DNA of 64,000 nucleotides. It comes from Plenodomus lindquistii (taxonomy: Eukaryota > Ascomycota > Dothideomycetes > Pleosporales > Leptosphaeriaceae). How positions within the stretch are numbered: the stretch's first letter is position 1; every line of letters begins with the position of its first letter. Below the pieces are notes generated by a model. The model saw only the letters and a program-made list of their open reading frames with translations, ran no database searches and was not told the origin of the DNA. The stretch covers positions 3,224,001-3,288,000 of the forward strand of contig JANUWI010000002.1 in NCBI GenBank assembly GCA_025504975.1. The letters are read 5' to 3'. Both the position numbers and the translations under genes were made by a program. This document shows positions 53,833 to 63,200 of this stretch, one piece after another.

Positions 53833-55884
53833 CTATAACCGAACCTTACACGTCTTCACCTCCTTCACACTCTTATCCCCCTCACTACTCACGCTCAAAC
53901 TCACAGTCGCCTCTTTACTACACTCCGCGCCCCCCGCACACCCCACCGCCACCATCACCGTCTTCTGCTTACCCGCAGCCGCATACGCCAACGCATTCGG
54001 CGTCGCGACCTTCCACCCCTCACCCTCCACACTCGCCTCGAGCCGATAAACATCACTACCCAGGTACGCGGACAGATCCTGGGGATGAGGATTCGACGCC
54101 AGCGTCGCCGGTTTACCCGTGTTTTTGAGTTCAAAGGTACAATACGTGGCATTTGCCGCACTGCTAGGGCGCGAGGAGAGTTTGCCAGAGCCGAGTTCAA
54201 GGCCGTGTGTTGCTGCGGTGGAAGTTGTCGTGTTTGACGTCGAGGTCGACGCCACACCGACTGTATAGTGCAGGACCCCCTTTTCATCCCTCAACTTGTC
54301 AAGGATATAAAAGTGCAATCCGTTCGCCACGTCAACGTGTTCGTACTCGCTTCCCGAGTTTGTGCCGGCGTGGAACAGCGCGTCGACTAATTGGCGGTAA
54401 TCGCCTATGCTCCAGTACCGCGCTGTGCCGTTGGGCAGGATGAAGTCTACAACATGGGCGTCCTGTGGGTTGGCGTCGATGACCCATTGGAAGGGTTGGG
54501 AGCGGTCGTTGTTCTTGGTTTTACTGATCATGACGCCCGAGTCGGGACAGAAGGAGTCGGCGCCCATGCGGTCGACGACTTCCATGTTGTAGTTGTTGTA
54601 GTTTCCGCCGTCGCAGAAGGCGTCGAGCGAGATGTTGCATTTGGGGGATAGGTCGCCTGCGGCGCCGAAGGAGATGTTGAAGCCCATGAGGCCTGTGCCC
54701 GGGTCTACGGAGCGGGCGGTGAGTTGGGCGATTACGGGGCCGGAGGCTGCGAGACCGGCGCGTGAGATTTGCAGGATGGGAGTGTTGTCGATGAGCCCGA
54801 TTTGGTGCTTGTCGCGGGCGGTGTGTAGGGAGCCCATTGATGCGCCTTGTACGGGGGGGATTTGCCAGCGGGTGTGAGGACCGCCGGGGCCGTTGAAGGA
54901 GCCGCGGTCGAGCATGCTGAAGGGGCCGGTGTAGGCGCGGCGAGGGGGGATGGAGTACGGGTTGTTGTAGTTATCGCCGATGCCGAGGAGGTGGGAGAGT
55001 TCGTGGGCAAAGGTGGCCATGCCGGAGGATTCTCCTTGAGTTGAAGAACCGCCGCCAGCGTTGGGCCAGATGGTAGAGGCTGCGGCCCATGATGTCCATT
55101 CAACATATCGTGTGTCGGCCCAGTTGGGGAGGGACGAGTTTGCTGGAGGACCAAATTCTTCTGGGACATCTTCTTTGGTGAGGAATTTCATCTCTCCAAA
55201 CTCTTGCCAGGTTGAGGATTCATCTTGCCCTGCAGACAGGATGAAGGCCAGTTCGAATTGGTCCGCAGTCTCGTTTCCAACGTCTGCTCGCCATGCACCG
55301 AGGGCATCTGTTCGAAGATCCACGGAGCATGGCGGTCCCTCTGGACAGGCATTTTCGTTGAATCCACCCCGTTCATCGTCGACACCGTATTGATAGCTCA
55401 GGGATGGCATACGGTATGGTCCAAAAACAGTCAAATCCACACCATACTTTCCAAACGAGTCGCCCATCCAGTACTGGTGCAGCGTATGTCCCTCGTTCAG
55501 ATCATTCGGCACATTCAACAAATCGTGATAAAACTTTGGTACATCCTCCCTCTTCAAACCCGCAGCGGACGGCTGCGGGTTGCCAAAGATATCGGAATTC
55601 GCAGCGAGTGTAACGACGAAGGGCGAATCTGGGTAATCGACCGTGACCATGGCGATGTTGAAATTGCGATCCCTGCCCTTCTGCGCAGGGTTGCTCCAGT
55701 CGGTGGAAGGCGGCTCGACAAAGTCGCTCCATTTCATATCATCCGGATTGACCCAGTTCTGCTTGTCAATGGGCGCAAAAGGATCACTCGCAGCTTGTCG
55801 CGGAACCACAAAGCCAGAAGCGACATTGAGCAACGAGCTCACCAGCACCGCCATCGAGGCCTTTGATCGTGTTTGTCCCGCCAT
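53833..55884 (-). CDS. Secreted M6-family metallopeptidase (immune inhibitor A type)
   Basis: Single exon, 683 codons. An N-terminal signal peptide is likely (MAVLVSSLLNVASGFVVPRQA, from Met11 if the second ATG is used). The zinc site is HELSHLLGIGDNY at 294-306, the HExxH of M6 peptidases, preceded by GMATF and followed by the typical PFSMLDRGSFNGPGGPHTRW region. NxS/T sites are frequent (NSSL, NISF, NISL, NGTA, NTTT, NATY), as in secreted fungal enzymes. The C-terminal 200 residues are beta-rich. M6 peptidases are best known from bacteria, where InhA degrades host proteins; fungal members are secreted and of unclear substrate. The lack of introns over 2 kb and the bacterial family make an ancient transfer possible, but the codon use looks native. 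Confidence 0.85.
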   Translation of the reverse strand: MAGQTRSKASMAVLVSSLLNVASGFVVPRQAASDPFAPIDKQNWVNPDDMKWSDFVEPPSTDWSNPAQKGRDRNFNIAMVTVDYPDSPFVVTLAANSDIFGNPQPSAAGLKREDVPKFYHDLLNVPNDLNEGHTLHQYWMGDSFGKYGVDLTVFGPYRMPSLSYQYGVDDERGGFNENACPEGPPCSVDLRTDALGAWRADVGNETADQFELAFILSAGQDESSTWQEFGEMKFLTKEDVPEEFGPPANSSLPNWADTRYVEWTSWAAASTIWPNAGGGSSTQGESSGMATFAHELSHLLGIGDNYNNPYSIPPRRAYTGPFSMLDRGSFNGPGGPHTRWQIPPVQGASMGSLHTARDKHQIGLIDNTPILQISRAGLAASGPVIAQLTARSVDPGTGLMGFNISFGAAGDLSPKCNISLDAFCDGGNYNNYNMEVVDRMGADSFCPDSGVMISKTKNNDRSQPFQWVIDANPQDAHVVDFILPNGTARYWSIGDYRQLVDALFHAGTNSGSEYEHVDVANGLHFYILDKLRDEKGVLHYTVGVASTSTSNTTTSTAATHGLELGSGKLSSRPSSAANATYCTFELKNTGKPATLASNPHPQDLSAYLGSDVYRLEASVEGEGWKVATPNALAYAAAGKQKTVMVAVGCAGGAECSKEATVSLSVSSEGDKSVKEVKTCKVRL

Positions 55885-57146
55885 GATTCTTGACTGTCAC
55901 TCTCAATCAACCATTCACTTGATCGAGAATTGTTGCCACCTCAAATATTTTTCGGGAAACAAAAAAAAAAGAAGTTTTCAAACGACCACGTCGCTCAACC
56001 AAACTTCTCAACGCGCACAAACATCGACAATATATATACTCGTCGTACCTGCATGGTCCCCTTCCGTCAGCAACAAGCATCATTCGCCGACCCCAATCCA
56101 TGATCCGATGTTGATCCCAAGGCTACGTAACCAAGCAGCGATGATGCTGTTCTGCCGGCCAAGACTGGGGGGACGTTGATTAATCGGCTTCCTCTTTGCA
56201 ACTAGTCAGCGCTTGGCGATGCACCGCACCTGCTGCTTGTAGCACAGTTTATGATAACGGGGATCCTGAGTGTATGTTTGTGTGCTGATCGGCGGGTGGT
56301 TTGGTCCCGAGGGTTACATATGCGAGGGCGAGGATTTTTGTGCTGTTGTGTGACGGCTTGTGTGGTATGGGGTGTGTTGGAAGCATCGTTTCCTGTTGGT
56401 CTGTAGGGCAATGGTCTCTTATCTACCAGACCATTGCAGCGTCTTGCTTGAAAGAATGCCCTAGTTTGAGAGTTTGACTTCTTCGTCATAGATTGGGTGA
56501 GACGGGTTGTATGAAGTAACATTCAAAGGGAGACGTCATGTCGGGCCGCGCTAGGATCTCCTGAACCACCGCCATGGGACCACGATTACACCTCACACTG
56601 TTTTCTAGAGCAAGAACTATTATGTAGCTAATATACGCTACCTCTCAATCAATCATAAAAGTCGGAAATCTTTGGACAGAACACGCAAACACTCCATATG
56701 ATGCTCTATTCGTCTAGCAAGATGTGGATGAATACCTTGCTGTATCTGATATATGTTCCTTGGAGCGCGATATCTAGCACTAACGCTATTATCCAAGGTT
56801 AGGAGTTGCTCCTGCAGCGCTTTCAAGTCTCTTTAATCAACCGAAAAAGCCTCCTCTTGTCTCTTGTACGAGTAATTCCCATTACTATCCAGATGTAGTT
56901 ATTTTCCAGACGACGACTAAACGTTTGCTTTACGGCATGCATGCCGTGTACAATCCATGAACCATATAACCTAATCCTTTTAATAACCTGCCCCTGCCAC
57001 AGGTGAATGCGTACACGTCAGTACCCCTGGTTTGCACAGTCATAGTGACAAACAACACTCCTTACCCCTCGGCCCTTCACTACCACCAACCCTCACACAT
57101 CATAGCCAACCACACCTGCAAAAGAAAAACACTACCTCCCTAAATC
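55885..57146. other. Intergenic region, partly AT-rich
   Basis: About 1.26 kb. The left 300 bases are probably the promoter of the M6 peptidase gene. From about 56590 to 57000 the DNA is AT-richer with many TA steps and no ORF, similar in texture to 35741-37175, so it could be a decayed repeat. No protein remnant was seen. Confidence 0.35.
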
Positions 57147-57266
57147 ATGGACCCAATCCCCCACCTCCTCATCCTCTGCGGCGTATTTCTTGCTGTCCCG
57201 TTGCTTGTGTATGTAGGTGTGGTTGTGTATGTGAGTACTCAGACGAGGAGGAGGGGGAGTGGATAG
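57147..57266 (+). CDS. Candidate 39-residue membrane microprotein
   Basis: Short ORF from ATG at 57147 to TAG at 57264-57266. The peptide has MDPIPH, an almost unbroken hydrophobic helix (LLILCGVFLAVPLLVYVGVVVYV), then STQTRRRGSG, a polar basic tail. This is the layout of a single-pass or tail-anchored membrane microprotein. The upstream bases (AACACTACCTCCC TAAATC) look like a fungal leader. GT-rich sequence within the ORF could hide an intron donor, in which case the protein would be longer. No homologue is known to me. It is supported only by composition. Confidence 0.35.
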   Translation: MDPIPHLLILCGVFLAVPLLVYVGVVVYVSTQTRRRGSG

Positions 57267-57296
57267 TGCGATAGTGATGGAGAAGAGGGAAGTAGG

Positions 57297-57318
57297 TGTG
57301 CGTGTGCGTGTGCGTGTG
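57297..57318 (+). repeat. (GTGTGC)n microsatellite
   Basis: About 3.5 units of GTGTGC in a row. Confidence 0.7.
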
Positions 57319-57346
57319 GTCTAGCGGGGAGTAGGGGTAAGGGTAT

Positions 57347-57394
57347 GAAGGAAGGAAGGAAGGAAGGAAGGAAGGAAGGAAGGAAGGAAGGAAG
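57347..57394 (+). repeat. (GAAG)12 microsatellite
   Basis: Twelve perfect tetranucleotide units, 48 bp, followed by GGGAGGA. Confidence 0.9.
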
Positions 57395-57535
57395 GGAGGA
57401 GGGACTTGTTATGTCTGTATGCGTAGATATAAAAGGTAGTAATTATCAACTATCAGTGGAAGCAAGGGCTTTACTTGGTTCGGTTAAAACTCCTTGTCTT
57501 TGTTTTGGCAATGGTAGGTAGGTAGGCGGTTTTAT

Positions 57536-57575
57536 GTGCGGTGCGGTGCGGTGCGGTGCGGTGCGGTGCGGTGCG
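57536..57575 (+). repeat. (GTGCG)8 microsatellite
   Basis: Eight perfect pentanucleotide units, 40 bp. Confidence 0.9.
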
Positions 57576-57982
57576 GTGAGAGGAAGTGGAAGTGACAATG
57601 TTGAAACATGAACATTCTTGAGTTTAAAGTTGGTTTGTATGGAGTAGGGCAGAATTAAAGACCAAAAAAAAATAAAAACTCTTCATGATTGTGTGGTGAC
57701 GAGATGAAAACAAAAATTTGTAGAAACGAAAGAAAGATTGTTGCAGATTTAGCACTGCTGCTCAAGATTCATCTTGCTTCAATCTCACATGACATTGACA
57801 CAAGCACCGTGAGGTGAGGTTAGCATCACCAAAAGAGGGAAGAAGAAAAAAGCTGAGGAGGGGAATAGAAAGAAGATGTAATTCACTGTACAAGAGAATA
57901 TATTCTCAATCTCGCCGCGGAAATGGGACCATACGCATCAGGCCCTTAGATATAAAGTTACACTCGTCGCCTACCAAACATG

Positions 57983-58008
57983 CACACACACACACACACA
58001 CACACACA
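57983..58008 (+). repeat. (CA)13 microsatellite
   Basis: Thirteen perfect CA units, just beyond the 3' end of LAT1. Confidence 0.9.
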
Positions 58009-58034
58009 TACAGACATCAAACCATTGCATCCAT

Positions 58035-59714
58035 CTACAGCAGAAGTTCCAGAGGGTTCTCAATCGCCTTCTTGAGCTCCTTCATGAACTCGCCGCCGAC
58101 AGCACCGTCGACAACCTTGTGGTCGAAGCTGCCGGTGATGACAATCTGGTCGTCCCATTCGATGCCGGTTTCCGAGTCGCTGGGAACAGCGACCTTCTTT
58201 GTGGTACCAATGGCGACAATGGTGGCTTGAGGTGGGTTGATGACGGCAGTGAAGCGCTCAACAGCAGGGTTCATGCCCATGTTGGAGATGGTAATGGTGC
58301 CGCCCTGGTATTCCTCGGGCTTGAGCTTGCCGTCGCGTGCGCGCTTGCCGAGATCCTTGATTTGTGACGAGATGGACGAGAGGCCGAGACCGTTGACGTT
58401 CTTGACAATGGGGGTCATGAGACCGACAGGGGTGGATACGGCGACGGAAACGTCGACGACGTTGTGCTGGCGGATGATGACCTTGCCGCTCTCTTCGCGC
58501 CATGACGAGTTGGCAGCAGGGACCTTGCGGGCGGCAACACCGAGAGCCTTGACGAGCAAGTCGTTGACGGAGAGCTTGTACTCGCCGTTTGCCGAGGCGT
58601 TGAGAGCTTCGCGGAGCTTGAGCAGCTTGGAGACGGAGATGTTGGAGGCGACAAAGTAGTGGGGGTTCTGCTGCATGCTCTGGGTTAAGCGGCTGGCAAT
58701 GACCTTGCGCATGCTGGTGGCCTCGACATCCTCGTATGAAGCAGCGCCAGCGGCGGCACCAGCGGCGGGAGCGGATCCAGCGGCGGGCTTGTACTTTTCA
58801 ATGTCCTCCTTGGTGACCTGTCCTCCCCTGCCGGTGCCCTTGATGGCGCCAATGGGAACGCCCTTTTCGAGCGCAAGCTTCTTTGCGGCGGGGGAGATAG
58901 CGGGCTGGCGCTGGAGAGCAGTCTGCAGACGCTCGCCAGTGGAGTCGGACTCGATTGCGGCGGGGGCAGAATCCTTCTTGGATGGAGGGGCAGTCTTGGA
59001 GCCCTCGTTGTTCGGGGGCTCGCTGGCCTCGGCCGCCTCGCCCTCCTTGGATGGAGTTGCGGCCTGCTTCTCGCCGCCCGCGTCCTCGATGGAGAAGCCC
59101 TCGAAGGCGGAGACGTCCTCGCCCTCGTCGACGTAGACAGCGATGGGCTAGTGTTGGTCAGCATGATTCTTCCAAGTCGTGCTCGTGCGTGTGGGGCCTA
59201 CTCACGCTTCCTACAGCAACGTCCTTTGTGCCGGCGTCGCGCAGGATGGCCGCAATGGTGCCCTCCTCCTGGAACTCAAAGTCCATTTGTGCCTTGTCCG
59301 TCTCAATCTCGACCAGAACGTCACCGGGCGCTATCGAGTCGCCGACCTTCTTCTGCCATGCGCCAATGTTTCCGGCCGTCATGGTTGGGGAGAGTGCGGG
59401 CATGGTGATGACCTGGTGCGGCGGGTAGGCTGTTGAGCAGCGTTAGCGCTGGGGTTTTTCGTCGGATAATTCAGGTGTAGGGCTGAGAAGCGCGATGCTC
59501 ACATTTGGAGGCATAGTAGCGGGCGAGTGCAGAGAGGGCCGGAGTCGGTCTGTTGCAGGTGCTTGTCAGCCGGGCCCGCCGTGTGAAGCTGGCGATGCCT
59601 CCAGCTCCCCCAGACATGGCGGACATACCTTGAGGCGGGCAGAGCGCCTCGCAGCGCAATTGAGCCGCGCGCAGACAATTGGCTTCCAGCCCGGGCCAGG
59701 AAAGTGGTGGACAT
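58035..59714 (-). CDS. LAT1: Pyruvate dehydrogenase E2, dihydrolipoamide acetyltransferase
   Basis: Four exons, 59714-59629, 59549-59503, 59429-59206, 59147-58035, in phase; 489 residues. A mitochondrial presequence (MSTTFLARAGSQLSARGSIALRG) leads to a lipoyl domain (about 45-125: SYPPHQVITMPALSPTM, VEIETDKAQMDFEFQEEG, with lipoyl Lys90). A Pro/Ala/Glu-rich linker follows, then the E3/E1-binding domain (ISPAAKKLALEKGVPIGAIKGTGRGGQVTKEDIEKY) and the C-terminal catalytic domain (SMRKVIASRLTQSMQQNPHYFVASNISVSKLL to SFDHKVVDGAVGGEF). The HxxxDG catalytic motif is intact. The enzyme moves the acetyl group from lipoyl-Lys to CoA in the mitochondrial matrix. The single lipoyl domain is usual for fungi. 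Confidence 0.93.
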
Positions 59715-60286
59715 TGTGACGGGATGTTGGCGGGCGCAAAAATTCTGCTTGACGAGCAGGTGGAGGCGAGACGGTCGTCGTGGGGGGACGGACGACGAGC
59801 TGCTGCTGGGGAGGGAGGGTAGACGCGCGGGCGCGGACTGGAGCAGGACAGAAAGCTGATGGCGGGTCGCTCAACAAAAGTCGATGGAATAGCTTTGGTG
59901 CATGCAGGTGGAGAGAACCGCCGCGCCAGCACAGACCCTGGCTGTCAAGCACCAAGCACCAAGCACCAAGTACGCATTTGTGGCTGGCGCGTGTGGCTAA
60001 TGACCGAGACCCTCGCAGGTTGCGTAACATTCGTACTCGGCGCGTTAGGAGAGTGGACAGGACATCAAGACACATTTCGGGCACTGCGCTTCCGTCCAGT
60101 CTCCCTCCTGCGCCTGCTCCCACACAGACTGCTGCCCGTGTCGCATTGGCCTGTGCAGTGCCGACTCGCCGTCTCCCTGTCGACTTGCAGCCTGCCGACC
60201 GCAATGAGTTGTAAGGGAAGCCCGGCCTGACAGGTGTTCCACTTCCTTATATATCCGGGAGGACCGACTTGCATACCCACACCACC
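59715..60286. promoter_or_regulatory. Divergent promoter region, LAT1 and SEC7
   Basis: About 570 bases between two divergent housekeeping genes. It includes a short tandem repeat of AAGCACC (about three units, 59947-59970). A TATATAT run at 60248-60254 is only about 35 bases from the SEC7 ATG, probably too close to act as a TATA box for it. Confidence 0.45.
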
Positions 60287-63200
60287 ATGGCCGATTCCGA
60301 TGCGAGGCCCGCCACCGCTGAAGACGAGATTCCGACAATCTCGGCGACGGGCCAACACGATGAACCCACGACAGTCACGACAACCCCCGCAGAAGAGCAG
60401 GACAGCGACGCCGGCGCAACGTCCGAGCAGGCATCAGACGACGCCAGTCAGCATGCACCTTCACCACCACCAGAACCCCCAGGGGAACCGCCAGAGGCTC
60501 CCACCCCTGCGCCCTCGACGCCAACCACACTCAACGTCCCCAATGGAGAATCGGCGCCAAGAAGCAGCGAACAGATGTTTGACCACCAGCGCATGCCTCT
60601 CGAGACTCGACCGCGCACCGACTCGCAAAGCACCGCCGCCACCACCGCCACACGCCCCTCGACGCGAAGCTCGCTCGTGTTCGTCGTTACCGCCCTCGAA
60701 ACCATTGCCGCCTCCAAAGATGCCAGGAAGAATAAAAAGCTGGGCGACTCTACAGGCACTGCGCTGGCCGCCATCAAGGCCGAGGGTGACCCTGCGCGCA
60801 TAAACCCAGAGCTTCTCTTCGAGCCCTTACAGCTGGCCTCTGAGGCGCCAAACGTCCTCATATCAATCACCGCACTAGACTGCATTGGAAAGCTCATCAG
60901 CTACTCGTACTTCTCCGTACCTGCCAACCCCAATGCCGACAACAACGACGCGCCCCCCCTCATCGAGCGAGCCATAGACACGATATGCGATTGTTTCCAG
61001 GGCGAAGCGACACATCCCGACGTGCAACTGCAAATCGTCAAGTCACTTTTGGCTGCCATCTTGAACGACAAGATTGTAGTCCATGGCGCAGGTCTGCTAA
61101 AGGCTGTACGATTGACATACAACATTTTCCTCCTCTCCAAATCGAGCCCGAATCAACAGGTTGCGCAGGGCGCATTGACTCAGATGGTCGGTACCGTCTT
61201 CGAGAGAGTCAAGGCGAGGCTTGCTGTCAAGGAGGCACGCTTGAACTTGTCGCGGACATCGTTGAACGACAAGGGTCATTCTGAAGAAAGCATAGAGGAG
61301 GAAGACGGAGGCAGCATCAATGGCGACCGCGTCGAAGCGAATGGAGAGCACGGAGAGGATGACCATGACGCCGATCAAGCCGAGCCGAGTGACCGACCTG
61401 TTGTCATGCATACCGGCCCCAAGATCACCTTGCAGAGTTTCGAAAACAACATGAGCTTCAACGACGACCGAATACACGATAATGCGCCCACACTGGTAAC
61501 ACGAATAAAAGGCAAACCTGGATCGAGGAACGTGTCGGGTCAAGACACATCACCCCACGTCAACACAGAAGAGGAAGAGGAGGATGAAATTTTCGTCAAG
61601 GACGCCTACTTGGTCTTCAGGGCCATGTGTCGATTGAGTACAAAGGGTCTCTCTGTCGACCATGCACAGGATGTACGGTCGCAAGGGATGCGATCGAAAC
61701 TGCTCTCTCTACACATGATTCACAATCTACTCTTCAACAACATCGCCGTGTTTGTGTCTCCATATGCCACCATTCGAAGTGGTAGTGGCGACGAGCCCAC
61801 CACCTTCATCCAAGCAGTCAAACAATACCTCTGTTTAAGCTTGAGCCGAAACGGTGCGAGCTCTGTCAAGCAAGTATTCGAAGTGGCGTGCGAGATCTTC
61901 TGGCAGATGCTAAAGTATCTGCGCATCTCCTTGAAAAAGGAGGTTGAGGTGTTTTTGAAGGAGATTTACCTAGCGACTTTGGACAAGCGAAATGTCCCCG
62001 CTTTCCAGAAGCAGTATGTCCTCACTGTCTTTGGACGGCTAGCCGCAGATCCCAGGGCCTTGGTCGAGGTGTACCTAAATTACGACTGCGATCGTACTGC
62101 GCTTGACAACATGTTCCAACGAGTCGTTGAACATCTCTCACGGATATCAAGCACTCAAGTCGCCATCACCGCGATGCAACAGCAAGCGTATCAAGATCAC
62201 CGTGAGAAGCAAGCGCGGCAGATGGACTGGCAAATTAGAGGGGCCATGCCACCTTCACTGACCACAGTCTCTATGAATTCAGCACACGAGACGGACAACG
62301 CGTACCCGCAAGAGTATGCTATGAAACAGGAGTCTCTGGAGGCTCTGGTGCAAATTCTAAGATCGCTTGTCAACTGGGCTCAACAGTCACTACCCGAGAG
62401 CGGCAAAGCAAAGACTGCTGACTTGCGACCGTCGCTGGATGACCTCCGAGTGTCCATTGACACCCGGGCGCTGGCAGACACACCAAACATAGGTGCAGAC
62501 TCTGGAACAGTCACTCCGCTCGCCGAAGACGACTATGGGCAGCTTGAGAAAGCAAAGCAAAGGAAGACTGCTCTGACGAATGCGTTGCGACTGTTCAACT
62601 ACAAGCCGAAGAAGGGTCTCAAGGTTCTGATTTCAGAAGGTTTCATTCCGTCGAATTCGCCCGAAGACATTGCTCGATTCTTCCTGGACAACGATCAATT
62701 GGACAAGGCCGCTCTTGGTGAATTTCTTGGCGAAGGCGACCCCGAAAACATTGCCATTATGCACGCATTCGTCGACCTGATGGATTTCACCAAGACGCGC
62801 TTCACCGACGCTCTGCGACGTTTCCTCCAAAGTTTCCGTCTCCCTGGCGAAGCGCAGAAGATTGATCGATTCATGTTAAAATTTGCGGAGCGATACATCA
62901 CAGGCAATCCTAATGCATACGCAAATGCAGACACGGCATATGTTTTATCGTACTCTGTCATCATGCTCAACGTTGATCAACATAGTAAGAAGATGAAGGG
63001 CCCTCGCATGACGCCAGAAGACTTCATCAAGAACAACCGAGGCATCAACGATAACGCCGATCTTCCTGAAGAATATCTTCGCGGCATTTACGAGGAGATA
63101 TCGCGCAATGAGATTGTGCTCAACACCGAGCAAGAAGCCGCTGCGGACAAGGGTCTACTCAACCAGCAGCCCACTAGCGGTCTGGCAAGCATTGGCCAGG

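Larger units (their letters stand above)
57267..58034. other. Microsatellite-rich intergenic region
   Basis: Between the microprotein candidate and the end of LAT1. It holds four different simple repeats within 750 bases, listed separately. No gene is recognised. Confidence 0.6.
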
